A DNA stretch of 64,000 nucleotides from Anadara kagoshimensis (lineage: Eukaryota; Mollusca; Bivalvia; Arcoida; Arcidae), in the NCBI GenBank assembly GCA_021292105.1, contig CM037870.1, positions 43,914,576 through 43,978,575 of the forward strand, given 5' to 3'. Under the pieces are notes generated by a model that had not been told where the DNA came from, ran no database searches, and worked only from the letters and a program-made list of their open reading frames with translations. Position 1 is the stretch's first letter. Each line of letters starts with the position of its first letter. A program made the position numbers and the translations under genes. Shown one piece after another: positions 1-12,481 of this stretch.

Positions 1-74
1 AAGTGTGAAAATATTAATGTTGATTTCAGTAAAAAAAAGTATCCAGATCTAATTTCACAATCATTACGTAACTA

Positions 75-212
75 AGGGCTCAGTGGTCTAAAGGGCTTAC
101 AATTCACAGTGCCTCTCACTGCCTAGGTTTAAATCCCACTGGGGACAGATTCTAGTGTGAGAAAGTTTGTCAGTTCACTTGTTGAAGATCGTCTGTTTTC
201 TCTGAACATTCC
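75..212 (+). mobile_element. SINE-A copy, 3'-truncated
   Basis: The tRNA-like head shows an A box (CAGTGGTCTAAAG) and a B box (GGTTTAAATCCC). The body segment GAGAAAGTTTGTCAGTTC that defines this family in the window follows. The tail is lost where it meets a diverged MITE fragment at 218-268. Confidence 0.7.
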
Positions 213-217
213 AACAT

Positions 218-268
218 TTAATTTAAGTTCAGGGAAATCTTAGTTAATGACTGTAAAACTGAAACCTG
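218..268 (+). mobile_element. Fragment of MITE-A (right end)
   Basis: This is a diverged copy of the right end of the MITE that is intact at 8251-8508 and 42156-42413. It shares the AATTTAAGTT, AAATCTTAG and GTAAAACTG blocks. Confidence 0.4.
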
Positions 269-852
269 ATATAAGATAGGGCCAGAGATATATATTTTAA
301 TTCCTTGTTTATTACAAAAATTTATGATGAGATTGGACGTAATGTTCTGTTCTTGCACCCCAGATAGAATAATCCATAAAAAGAGAGGGTGCAAGATATC
401 TCCATCTTGTACCCTCCTGTGCAAGATAGCCTACACACTGTTTTTCCCCGCAAAATTTTATCAACAAAATCAGAGGTGTATTGATAAGTTGAAATTGATT
501 TTAAATTTAAAAATGGTACTCTTTAATGCCAGAAATAGAATCAATCACTACTTGAAGTGCTAGATAAGCCTACTAGTTCTGGATCAAATATATTAGAACG
601 AAGGTTGAGATTTCCCTATCTTGCACCACAAGTAGCAATAGATTCTATTACATGTATTTTATTCTTAGGAACATTTGTCCTAGAAGAGCAAAGTATGTAT
701 GTACATGTATGGTGTTTGTTTTCTTAATTGAAGTGTCAAATATAATTTATTGATATATCGGATAAAGACCCAAGATTGAATATTGACTTTTCCTTCATCA
801 AACATTTGACATAAAAATTAAAAGTCAGATTCTATTGGATAAGATCATAAAT

Positions 853-1135
853 AATGAGGTCCATATCATGATGAAATGAGGTTTATATCTGATGAAATGA
901 GGTCCATATCATGATGAAATGAGGTCCATATCATGATGAAATGAGGTCCATATCATGATGAAATGAGGTTCATATCAAGATGAACTAAAGTCCATATCAT
1001 GATGAACTAAAGTCCATATCATGATGAAATGGGGTCCATAGCATGACGAAATGAGGTCCATAGCATGACGAAATGAGGTCCATAGCATGATGAAATGAGG
1101 TCCATATCATTAGGAAATGAGGTCCATATCATGAT
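853..1135. repeat. 22-bp minisatellite, about 13 units
   Basis: The unit is ATGATGAAATGAGGTCCATA plus TC, with a few variant units (AACTAAAGTCC, AGCATGACG). Neighbouring variants occur in runs, which points to local unit duplication. Confidence 0.9.
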
Positions 1136-1544
1136 TAGTAATGGCCAAATAAGAATTAAAGACTAGGTACTTTCAAAGGTGCACTATTTAGCACAATTTT
1201 AAGCTTCCTTCTTCACCCATAATTTGTTGCATCTACAAATGTATATAATTGAGAAAATTCTTTACTTGGTTATTGAACACCAGTTAATCAATTATTTTTC
1301 CTCTGAGGCAGATTGGTCAATTAGATTTCCATGTTTATTTAAGCTTTACAAAGTCACCATATGGCTATTGGAGTAAGGTTTCTAAGTGTGCTGGGTGTTA
1401 ATAATAGTTATATCAAGTAGTGGTTATATTTAACTTTAATGATGTCATATTTCTGAATTACTTGCATGGTACATTTATATATGCGGAGTATTTACTGTGT
1501 AAAACTCTTAACTGCACTCCACATCTATTAAATTTATGTCCCGG

Positions 1545-1748
1545 TAAAAATGATTTCACTTATATTGAGGTGGTCAGATCAGAGATGATAGAGGAAACCA
1601 GAGTGTCTGGAGAAAACCACCAACCTTTAGCAAGTGAACTGACAAACTTTCTCACACTAGGATATATCGAGACTGGGTTTGGATCATAAACAGTGACGGG
1701 CACTTTGATCTGTAAGCATGGACCTTAGACCATTTGGCCACCAAGGTC
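1545..1748 (-). mobile_element. SINE-A copy
   Basis: On the minus strand it runs from a head matching GGGACCTTGGTGGCCAAATG through a degenerate B-box region to the tail CTCAATATAAGTGAAATC. A short open frame at 1420-1689 on the other strand only crosses this SINE. Confidence 0.7.
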
Positions 1749-1982
1749 CCACATTTATAGAATGTAAACAAAATTTAAGTTATTTGAACAAGGAAATACC
1801 TGTATTATTGATATATTGTTCCTCATTTTCACCCTCTTGTTATTGTCTGAACATTGTTGAGTGATATAATGATTTTATGAATATATATCATATACGGTAT
1901 GTTTTTTTTTATAATTTTATTATTAAATACATTCAAAAAAGGTGTATGGCAATATATTGATTATGTTTTACCATTTATTTAT

Positions 1983-2004
1983 TTTATTTTTTTTTTTTTT
2001 TTTT
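1983..2004. repeat. Poly-T tract
   Basis: A homopolymer of about 20 T in AT-rich DNA; no adjoining element is recognisable. Confidence 0.8.
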
Positions 2005-2575
2005 GAGAAATCTAAAGAAAAATTGTCTTTCATCTTTGCAGATACAGATGATTTTCACACATAATATAATTTCTGAAAACTGTCAAAATATATAGATTTT
2101 TTACCATGTCTTCACGATAAATTGGGCTGTGACTTAATTCATAAATTTTCCACATTTGTATTGAAATTGTATCTTGATTTTCTACAGTGGTATTGAAATT
2201 GGAAGTTGTAACCAATCAAGCGATGTCTATAGTCTGTATTTGGCAGTGTTTCATATCAGAATTCTCTGTATATGTATAAATTTATATTTCTTACTGCAGA
2301 GATCTCTGTATGATCCTGGGACTCTTTCTGTATAATACTTAGATAATATGGAACATTTAGTGTATAACAAATTCTATATTCATCAAGATTACTGGTCAAT
2401 ATTCCAAGCAACCAGGCTGTATATTTGTGGAGGATGTTTAGTTATAAATTCAAGTCTTTTATCATTATATGTTGCTGTTAAAGTAGCTACTATGTCGTCA
2501 GTGTTGATTTTATTGGCCAATTTAATAAGTATGGTTAATTATCTTCAAGTAGCTACCAGAGATGTCTTTTTATAA

Positions 2576-2812
2576 AGCTGTTTAGTATTGTTTTGTGAAT
2601 TAATGAGTTATATCATACCAGGAAAAAAATAATAAATTGTGTGACATCACATGTATTTTGATTATTGCTGGAAATTAAAGATGGATTAGCTGTTTAGTAT
2701 TGTTTTGTGAATTAGTGAATTTTACCATACCAGGAAAAATAATAAATTGTGTGACATCCTTGATATTTTTTACATCCATTTTGATTCTTGCTGGAAATTG
2801 AAGATGGATTAA
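2576..2812 (+). repeat. Tandem duplication, about 115 bp x 2
   Basis: Both halves begin AGCTGTTTAGTATTGTTTTG, share the CATACCAGGAAAAA and GTGTGACATC blocks, and end GAAGATGGATT or AAAGATGGATT. The second copy has a short insertion after GTGACATCC. Confidence 0.75.
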
Positions 2813-4865
2813 TTTTATGAAATATTTAATCCAGGTTTACTAAACAAGGAAGAATGATTTTTATTAAAGCGTCCCGGAATTGTTTCACACGGAACTCTAA
2901 TCCTTATTCCTGGAAATTGGAGATAGTAAAAATAGGATATTAATTTTGCAAACATTTTGACAAGTAATTTTAAATATTTCCTTTTGAAAGATTTTTAATT
3001 CAATCAATGTATTAATGTATTGAATTTGTATAAAACTTGAAGATCACTTCCTGATTTTGCTAATTGCAGTGGAGTTTGACAAAGTGTATAAAAATATTTT
3101 AATTCCTCAATTTCTGGATATTTCAGCATTTTTTATTGTGGATTATTTACATCTTTATAAGTGCAAACATATATATCATTTATTGATGGTGTTTTGAATA
3201 TATATACATATACATAGAAAGAAGGAATACAGATGCTACATGGGGAATTGGAAAAGAATATTCAGGGTTTGAAATAAGCCAAAATTTTCAACCAGTCCCT
3301 ATCTTGATAATTTCAACATTTTCTATTGTGGTATATAGAAGATAATTGAAAAAGTAACCAGTCATTCCCAAAAGTTACTGTCTCGATTGTGGAACTGGCT
3401 GTCATTTTCAACACTGGAATATGCAAATAAAGATTCAGCGCAAACTTTTACCATACTTGGCAATAACATTTACTAACCGAATATATACTTTTTCAAGACT
3501 TTATTTAAAATCAATTTTGCAAAAATTTCTGGAATAAAAGTAAGTTAATTAGGACTGTGGGTAGAACTGCAACGATATACAGTTTGACGGTATATTACAG
3601 TTACTTTAAAGACTGTTTGGTTCAAGTCACTTCAATACTTTTAAAACTGTTCGGTTCACAGTATGACAAAGTCACTTCACACCAATCCAGGATTTACAGT
3701 CTGTTTTCACTGTCCAGGGATTTTAATTGTATACTGATTTCAGACAAAAATGTGATGGATTAAGACTGGATTTTTTGTAATATAAATTAACTTTTAACTT
3801 GCTTGTTCCAATTATTAGCTTCCTATTTTTGATAGATAATTCTTTAACATTTTGGGACATTAAGCGACTTCGACTTTGAATTGATCTTTTTGTATAAAAG
3901 TGTGTGAAAGTTAACAGACATACATGAAGTCGATCCAGGTTTTAAGTTAATGTATCTCATCTATATCACAATCATAAATTTTCATCTTTTTGTCATCAAA
4001 AACATTGATATTTTCAGATGATAATATCCTATGTGATTTATGTCTATAATCCCACTTATTACGTTTATATTCCACTGATTTTGGCATTTGTCCAATTGCC
4101 ATTCTGTAATCAAACAATTTAAACAAATTATTGGTCATTTTTGCTTGCTGGATACTTTACTGTGAAACAAGATAGGATTTTGGTTTGAAAGCAGAATTTA
4201 TAGATTGAATGATTAAATACTCCGCTGTTTTAATACACAGTTAATATTGTAATTACAATTGCTGGCAAAAATTATAAAATCATTGAGAACATTATCTGTT
4301 TAACTGAGTCTAAGTATGCTATAATATCTGTAAACTTAATTTTTGTTGTTTATAATGAGAAATGACTTCAAATCAGTTCAAATAATTCTGAGATTTCAGA
4401 AATGGACGAACGATTCATTTGGAAAAGTGAATTTGGATAGTGTGCAAAATGTTTTCAATTTTACTTATAGATGCAAAACCTTGTAGGTATACTACAGTTT
4501 ATGGAAATTTTTAAATTGATTTCAAATTTTAAAAATATTTATATGTGGGATTGATTGTTAGTTGAAATGAATTAGATGGGTTTTTTAAGATAATCTTCGG
4601 AAGTTTTCATATGAATGTCAGACATGATGACATTTTTTACACATCGAGTTGTCAGAGCATTGAGATAAGATATGATATATGTAGTAAATAGCAGAATTGA
4701 AAGTTCTTCCCTAGTCTAATGTATGTGATTGCAATAGGAAGCTTTGGCATTTAAATATCCCAGTTGATCAAGAAAACATACAACATTGCCTTGGATAGAT
4801 ATTTCTAATGAAAATTTCAAACCTTTTTTGGACGAATCAGGATTAAATGATTACTTGTCATCACT
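2813..4865. other. Unique AT-rich DNA upstream of the Ser/Tyr-rich exon
   Basis: I see no repeat or further exon here, only the isolated TATAAAAG at 3893. Some of this should be 5' leader or promoter if ATG 4866 is used. Confidence 0.4.
3893..3900 (+). promoter_or_regulatory. Possible TATA box upstream of the Ser/Tyr-rich exon
   Basis: TATAAAAG stands alone about 970 bases before ATG 4866, in a stretch without recognised repeats. If used, it would give a start near 3925 and a long leader or a separate non-coding exon. No initiator or other element supports it, and AT-rich DNA yields such matches by chance. Confidence 0.2.
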
Positions 4866-6082
4866 ATGGCAACAAGTGAAGTATGTCCTGTAAGGAGTGA
4901 CACAATTAGTCCATTTGCTGATTTACAAAATTCAGGGAATGTCACGTTTTATCTTAACAATGACAACAGTATATTGAACGAAGTTGAGAAAAACCAATAA
5001 ACAGTGAACGTACTGGATGTAAGACACAGGACAAACAAACTTTGTCTTGTACATCAAACAACGGCATAGTAGCACCTGTAAAAACGCATGATAAACCAGA
5101 AAATACTGGTTTGTTGACATATTTTGATCCTGATGGTTACTCGAATGTACAGGAAATATTTTCGTCTGACAACTTTCACTGGCATGCAGTAGCAGATAGT
5201 TCAAGTTCCAAAGATTTCTCAACTCAAATTAAAAAATCAACACATAGTTATAATAATGATAGTGGAAGTTATGCAGATGTTAGATTTTCAACTTTCGGAA
5301 AATCCACGGAAAAGTTGTCCTATGGTGATGAGGATTATGCCCATCCAGTAAAACCTGGACGAAGCCATAGTATAGATGCAAGCGGATATTCTCAAGTTCA
5401 TCCTGTAACTTCTTCCAGAATATCGTTTTCTGATACAAACAGTTATGCATCGTTACCTAGGAAACAATGTGGTAGTTATATTTACTCATCGTTACCAAGG
5501 AAAACAACATTAAGTCAAAGCAATGATGACCCTAGTTCGTATTCAAATCCAAATAGGACTAATTCATATTCTTCTTTAACATATGGGTCTCTGTCAAATT
5601 TAATGTCATCCAATACGAACAGTTCGATATTAAGACCTTCATCTAATGTTACAGGATCAAACAAAACCGGGACAACTTGGCAGTTTGGTCAGAAAAGATC
5701 AAGTTGTCCATATGGTAGTCCAAGTTCTAGGAATTACAGACCACATTCTCGAAGATTTGATAGTGGGTCTCATACCAGTTTAAACGATCAGAGAAAGTCT
5801 GCATTTTATCCTGTGTCGCAAGAAAAACAAAACACAGTGGGATCTATACCAAAAAAAGTGTCAGTGGTTTCGTTACAGCCATCCAAAGCTGATGGAATAA
5901 GTTTAAGTAGTGGTCATTGGTCAGTGTCCACTATGGATGGTCAACAAAGTGTTTTACCTGTGGATCGTTCGGAGGCTAAAAAGTCTACCAGTATTTCATC
6001 AATGACTGAGGGATTCAAGTGTGGACTTAAAGAATTGACCAAGTTGTTGTACAAACCACTTGAATGCTGTCAGAAGAAAAAG
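4866..6082 (+). CDS. Coding exon of an unrecognised Ser/Tyr-rich, scaffold-like protein; apparent frame break near its 5' end
   Basis: From 4988 to 6082 one frame stays open and then meets a donor (AAG|GTAAAA, GT at 6083-6084), leaving the exon in phase 0. No ATG lies in that frame near its start. The best start is ATG 4866 in a good context (A at -3, G at +4); its frame runs 44 codons to a stop at 4998-5000. One extra A in the A-run at 4989-4993 would join the two, so I suspect a sequencing indel or an allele; an acceptor near 4988 is less likely. The protein is low-complexity, rich in Ser, Tyr and Asn. It has repeated short Tyr motifs: GYSNVQ (Tyr codon 5138), SYADVR (Tyr 5270), GYSQVH, SYASLPRK, YSSLPRK and SYSSL. 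The end is more ordered and basic (CGLKELTKLLYKPLECC, then QKKK). I recognise no domain or family. An SH2/PTB-docking scaffold role is inference only. Confidence 0.65.
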
Positions 6083-6793
6083 GTAAAAAAGTTTAAATTA
6101 TTTACAGTAAAATTTTGTTTTATCATTGTAATTTTTTCAGAATAATTCTTATGGTACAAATGCTGGTTTGGTTATAAGTGAAGGGAGAATTATTTTGAAA
6201 AAAATGACAGTACTTTGGGATTATAAAAGGGAAGCAGCTATTATTTCTATTTCTTAGCAAGCAATTTACTAACTACACATAGAAATTGCATAACTTAATA
6301 GAATTAGAATTAACATTTTAGAAACATCCAAGATTTTTGCTATTGTAGATTACAACATTACAACTAAACACATAATGAAAGGGGATTATTTTCACTGTGT
6401 CAAAATTTTTTGATTTTTTTCTTAATTCTGGCATTTCGGTTTGGTGTAATGTTTGCATAACCAATAAAGGTGGGTGTATATTTTATATTTTATGATATAT
6501 TAACCTGTATGGTAAAATTTTGCAGCAGGAATTTGTTTAGTGTGAAATAAGCAAAAATTTTACCCACATGAAAATTTTCCCCTTTGCAGTACATATTGTA
6601 TAGTATTTTAGCATAATTGGTACTTTGTGGAGATGTGTGACTGAATGATAAAGAAGGGGGCTTGTATTCCAGGGCCAATAAGGCCTTGAGCAAAACATAG
6701 AGTCCCTTTGGGTCTTGTTCAAGCCAGCAGATAAACCAATGGCTACTGACACCAATACTTGTAATGACCCTACATGTGTCCATCTAAGAATTT

Positions 6794-7025
6794 GAGTGGT
6801 GTAATGGTGTTTTACACCCCAGTCAAGATTGTTTCACTTTTGTACAGATGGTCAGTTCTGGTATGGTAGAAGAAACAGAAGTGCACTGAAAATTATCAAA
6901 TCTGTGTGACAAGCAAACTTATAAATTTTCTCTTTGCTATGATCTACCCAAGAGAGATTCACACTTTAGGGGTGAGAGACTTTGTCTTCTATAATCTGAC
7001 GCTTTAGGCCACCAAGGCTCTTGTG
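6794..7025 (-). mobile_element. SINE-A copy
   Basis: It extends from the tail side (GTAATGGTGTTTTACACC at 6799) to the tRNA-like head side (GGCCACCAAGGCTC) read on the opposite strand. The middle has small indels. Confidence 0.65.
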
Positions 7026-8034
7026 ACTATCCAGGGGTGAATTCTTCTACTCAGTCCCTCTACACTTCTACAACCATCCTGCTGAGTCTAGTTTTACACT
7101 TAGACTAAGCTTAAACTTTGACGCTAGAACATTGACAACACTGATAAGTTCCTTGGTGGTTTCAGGTGACAAAAGCTGTATGCTACTTTTTGGATTTGGA
7201 TTAAGTTTGCCGCCTACTGTACGTCACAAAGATTAAATTTTGTGAATGTGTTTTGCAGTATATATTATTTCATAAATGCCTCTTACTTTAAAAATTTGTC
7301 TTCTCATTGAAAATTTATTGAAAGGGCTGGTTCCTAGTTTGCAACTTAGCATGTAATAATAAAGATCACTGATAGATTTAACAGATGTATGTGTTGCTGT
7401 TAACAAATATCAAACACAATTTCTATGATATCTAACAAAATTTTGACATAGCGTTCACATCCCATGAAACAAAATCAATAAATGGTTCATGATGTACAAC
7501 TTTATTTTTATGTAGTGGTTTCATTTGTGTGTACCAGTATGTACTTGGGCAGGCCCAGTTGGATGTGGAAACTTGCTGAATTCACAGACAAAACTATTTG
7601 ATATTTAAAGATTTGAATAATTTGATTTCATGAAATAATGTCAATACCAATAGTCTGAATTGTCTGATTGTCTGGTTGTTTCGGTAATATTTAGATGGCC
7701 ATTTAGACTCTGTATTGTAGTAGGTTGTTTTAGTAATATGTAAGGTTTTCTCTTTATGGTCTGCCTGATTTGTTTATATACTATAATAATAACTTTCAGC
7801 TGAAGTTTTAGTATCATAAACAAAATACATCATTCTGATCATATATCATTGTTAAACATTTCATTTCTTCTCTATTCATAACTAAAATCAATGCAGTTAC
7901 AAATGTGATGAATTAGAAAAATGTTTTGTCATTTCTTACAAATCCTCTATGCTGTTTTTAAAATTTCATTTTCTAGACAAATTCTATATATAATATATAC
8001 TATTTTAAATCAAAACTTTTCAAGTGAAAATATA

Positions 8035-8725
8035 ACTGGGATGCTATAATCTCGAGTTCGATCGTGCCTAGATAAAAATATGGGATTCCGGATAAGGAAT
8101 TCCAGTATCCCGACTGTTAATCCCAGTACTATTACTGGGATTATTTGTATCCATGTAGACTTGGATTCTTGATTGTCTGATTGGGATTCTTGATAGTCTG
8201 ATGGGGATCCTGTCTAGATAAAATTTTGGGATTCTAGATTAAGAATTCCAGGCCCCAGTTTCACAATCATTCCTTAGCTAAATTTCCCTTAACTTAAATC
8301 TTGCAAATTTTCAAATCTTAATAATTTTGTTCATTCTCAAGATATTTAGGAATTTAAGGTGTCATTTTTAAGATCACTTCTAGATTAAAACATTTGCATT
8401 TAGTTTTCACAAAAATATTCACCAGTAGTTCCAAAAATTGATTTAAAAAATTTGCTAAATTTAAGTTAAGGAAAATCTTAGCTAAGGAATGATTGTGAAA
8501 CCGGGGCCAGTACCTGACCAGGAATCCCAATCCAGAACCCAGTACCCTCACTGGGATTCTTTATATCCTTACAGAAATTCCTGATAGTCTGATTGGGATT
8601 CATGGTATCCCAATAGGTATTCTTAGTATTTTGACCAAGATTCTTGATATCCCAATCAGGAATCTCATTTTTCTGACTGAGATTCTGGATATTCAGACTG
8701 GGATTACTGACTAGGTATTCTTGGT
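8035..8725. repeat. Degenerate array of a 20-25-bp motif, split by a MITE
   Basis: Many variants of CTGATTGGGATTCTTGATA and its near-complement recur on both sides of a 258-bp MITE at 8251-8508. Divergence between units is high, so this is an old array. Confidence 0.7.
8251..8508. mobile_element. MITE-A, full copy (258 bp)
   Basis: Terminal inverted repeats of about 30 bp open with GGCCCCAGTTTCACAATC and close with its complement. There is no coding capacity. The intact copy at 42156-42413 has the same length. It inserted into the degenerate array, so it is younger than the array. Confidence 0.85.
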
Positions 8726-9366
8726 ATTGGTAATTAACATAATTATATTGCTATGGAATTTGAAGTTTGTTTGATGAAGTTTAATGAAGAATGGAACCGA
8801 CTGGCAAATGAACAAGTTCCATAGTTTTTTGTTCTTAATACAGATACCCCTAATACAATTTTGATATGTTAAAAATATAGGATAAATATAGGTGACAATG
8901 AATTCATTAAACAAGTTAAATGAATTTCTATGCACCAAGCCTTGTGCAATATAATATTTATTTAAACTTCAATGAAAAATAATTGTCATTTTGGAACTGT
9001 TTCATTTAATTTTAAAAATTCTGTTACGCTCTCTATTCTCCACAAAATATCAATGAAACTGCAGAGTTATGGCAGTATAACTTGGACCATCCATGTATGT
9101 TCTGTATAAACTAACTATTTCCATATAAAAGTCTTGATGATAAAAGTGACTGTCAATATTAATCTTCATTTTCATATCAAGCTAACAGAAATCCACAAAT
9201 GTACTTAACCTGTTGGAGGAAAACCTAAATATACTTAACCTGCTGTCTTTTTGTATTAATGGCTGAATACGCCTTGTATGTAGATTTTCAAAATAACATC
9301 TTTATTATTCATCAATATAATAACTAATGTTTTGTATAGAGGGAAGTAAACAACGTTTGGAGGTTT

Positions 9367-10718
9367 TTTAGCTCACCTGAGCCAAAGGCATGTAAACTTT
9401 ACATTTTAATCTTCTACTCCAAAACTACTGAGCCAAATTTGATGAAACTTGGTGATTATCATGCCTGGGTAACAGCCTTTCAAAATTATGTTCGGGGTTT
9501 GGCCACGCCCAACAAGATGGCCGCTGTTACTAAAAATAGCAAAAAGACAAAAAAAATCTTCTTCTCTGAAACCAAAAAGTGCAGCAAATTTTGATTGGAT
9601 ATTTGGATTCAGCATACCTGGGAACATTAAAATTGTGTTTTTCATGAAAATTAGATGAAAAATAGGTTACGCGTTTTTTGCGTAAAATTATGTAATTTTT
9701 AAAACGAGACATTTATTGTTATAACTTCATAACAGCTGAAGATAATTGTATGGAGTTTTCACTGTTGATTTTGTCTTGCAATTTTCTTCCAATTGATGTC
9801 AAGGTCGAAGGTCAAGGTCATGTCCCAGTTTTTGACCTTTGATAAAAAATGCTATTTTTTAAACATTTCTTGTGATAATGGCGTAGGATTTTCAGTTATT
9901 TGTAGGTATTGACATGACGATCATTTTGATACATAGATCAGGGTCATGGGTTCAAAGGTCAAGGTCACAGATGTCCAAGAATACCAAAATAGTTAATTAT
10001 CTGCAAAACTATGAATTTTTTGTATAGGCATGTATATCAGAATATTGTAGGTAATGGCACAATGGTCATTTTGATATATGAATAAAGGTCATGGTTCAAA
10101 GGTCAAGGTCACAGATGTAAACAAGTACTGAAATGGTTAATTATCTCAAAAACTATAATCTTTTTGTATAGGCATGTATATTAAAATATTGAAGATATTA
10201 TCTTAACGATCATTTTGATATATGAATGAAGGTCATGGGTTCAAAGGTCAAGGTCACAGATGCGAATAAATACCTAAATGGTTAATTATCTTGAAAACTA
10301 GTAACTTTTTGTATATGCATGTATATTAGAATATTATAGGAATTAACCTTGCAACCATTTTGATATATGAATGAAGGTTATTGGTTCAAAGGTCAAGGGC
10401 ACAGATGCAAATGAATACTGAAATAGTTAATTATCTGCAAAACTATTAACATTTTGTATAGGCATGTATATTAGAATATTGTAGGTAATAGCACAATGGT
10501 CATTATGATATATGAATGAAGGTCATGGGTTCAAAGGTCAAGGTCATAGATACAAACAAGTACTGAAATGATTATTTGTCTCAAAAACTTTAAACTTTTT
10601 TTATACAGGCATGTATATTAAAATATTGGCCTTATGATCATTTTGATATATGAATGAACCTCATGGGTTCAAAGGTCAAGGTCACAGGTGAGCGTTAAGG
10701 CCCATGGGCCTCTTGTTT
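9367..10718 (+). mobile_element. Non-autonomous element with flanking ends and tandem core
   Basis: It opens TTTAGCTCACCTGAGCCAAA and closes GGTGAGCGTTAAGGCCCATG followed by GGCCTCTTGTTT, with AGCTCACCTGAG / GGTGAGC as short inverted ends. The first 500 bases are a unique leader containing GGCCACGCCCAACAAGATGG. The core (about 9890-10690) holds six units of about 145 bp, marked by TTCAAAGGTCAAGGTCAC at 9951, 10095, 10240, 10385, 10530 and 10668. The layout resembles the bivalve pearl elements and tandem-repeat MITEs. No transposase is encoded. Confidence 0.75.
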
Positions 10719-10854
10719 AAGTTTTATTTACTGTTTTATACATTCTTTTGTCTCTTCAAAATTAATATTTTATATGTACATGTTTGATGCATTATCTCCA
10801 GAACCAGTGGTGATGACAAAGTTGTTCCTTCATTAAACTCCTTTTAAGTTTGCA

Positions 10855-11160
10855 AGGTTGGTTGACCTTGACCTTCATTCAAGTTCAGAATGACCTTCAA
10901 TATTAAAACTGTTTAACCATCCTATTGTTATGAATTAAAAGGCTCAGAAGCTTGAAATTTTATAAACAGCATCAATGCATTAAGGACTACCGGTACCATA
11001 TTTTCAAAGTTGGTTGATCTTGACTTTTATTCAAGGGCAAAATGACCTTTAACACCTTTTTGTCATAAATTGAAAGGCCCAGAAACTTTAAACAATATTA
11101 ATGCATTATGGACCACCATATTGTCAAGCCAGTTGACCTTGACCTTTATTTACCTCAGAT
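10855..11160. repeat. Diverged tandem repeat with TTGACCTTGACC motif
   Basis: About two and a half units begin at 10857, 11010 and 11129, each with TTGACCTTGACC or a close variant, then ATGACCTT and a CAATGCATTA block. It may be a decayed relative of the core of the element just upstream, in the opposite orientation. Confidence 0.6.
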
Positions 11161-11439
11161 TAATTTATATTAATTTATTGATACAGAAGGAGGCTTATTT
11201 ATATGAAAGTTGAATAGGAGCTGGCGAGACATCACTCTCATTCTTAGAAACTGTTATTATATTAACTTTGTAGAAAAAGGCTTGAAAAGTTTGAGGTTAA
11301 TTACAACATTCAAGTCTAGAGATAGCATACAAAAATGTAAAGAATTAAGTTCCATAACAGCAGAACAAATCACCAAAATATAAAATACTATACAGAGTGT
11401 GAAGCTCTGTACTTTCCAACAGTCATCAAAAAGAAAGAA

Positions 11440-11730
11440 GATGCCAGTTTATGATAAGCTGGGCCACAATGTCAAAAGTGACCATCATCAAAAGAAACCC
11501 AATATCAGTTTATGATAAGCCCCACAATGTCCAAAGTGACCATCATCAAGAGAAACCCAATATCAGTTTATGATAAGCCCCACACTGTCCAAAGTGGCCA
11601 TCATAAAGAGAAAGACAATATCAGCCCCACACTCTCCAAAGTGATATTACTGTAGTTTATGATAAGCCCCACACTGTCCAAACTGACCATCATAAAGCCC
11701 AAAACTCTTCAAAGTGACCATCATTACAAA
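11440..11730. repeat. Tandem repeat of about 58 bp, roughly five units
   Basis: The unit carries GATAAGCCCCACACTGTCC, AAAGTGACCATCATC and CCCAATATCAGTTTAT. Units vary in length and the last ones are truncated. Confidence 0.75.
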
Positions 11731-12300
11731 TAAAATAGTTTTATACAGTCTTTATAAATAATAAAACTAGGATTTCTGTTGGGTTATTTATTTATTAGAA
11801 CTTACAACATTGCACACAGTCCGTTGAGACCTTTTATCACATTACTAAAATGGTAATTTATTATAAGGCTAATTGATAATCATTCTGTGAAGTCATTGGC
11901 TTATATTATAGTCCTCAGTGTCCTGAGACTTGTTGATGTTCAGCTTGACTCATTACCAGTATTTCATTTCCATCTCTGTTACTAGCTCACTGATTTTCTT
12001 GACTTGTAACTTTTGTTGTTTATATTAATCAATAAATGAATGTGTTTTGTTATCAGTAAGTGGATGATTTTAAAATTTCCCAAAAACTAAGTTGTGCTTA
12101 ATTGTTCACAGTATTGCTTAAGGTGAATTTGATAAAAAAAAAACCCAACATTTTGGTCCTTCTAGTTTTCTCATTTCAACATTTTAAAAATCTTTTGATT
12201 TCCACCTTGGACTGAGAACTACTGATTATGAATTTTATTAAATTGCCATCATGTGCTGCAAAATTAAAAGTTTTAGTAATTAATTTACACAATTTTTTAA

Positions 12301-12331
12301 GTTTTTTTTTTTTGGGGGGGGGGGGGGGGGG
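12301..12331. repeat. Poly-T followed by 18 G
   Basis: A T run passes directly into 18 consecutive G, then GTTTGGGGGTTGGGG. Length is likely unstable or misread, and G-quadruplex formation is possible. Confidence 0.85.
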
Positions 12332-12481
12332 TTTGGGGGTTGGGGATAGAATCCACAATTGCTATTTATGCATTTTTTGCTATTTATAATGACAGCCACG
12401 CCCACAATGATCCGAAAAAGGCCTGGCATGTTTGAATTGCACACAAAAAGAATGAAAACTGGGCCTGAATTGTGCCAATAA

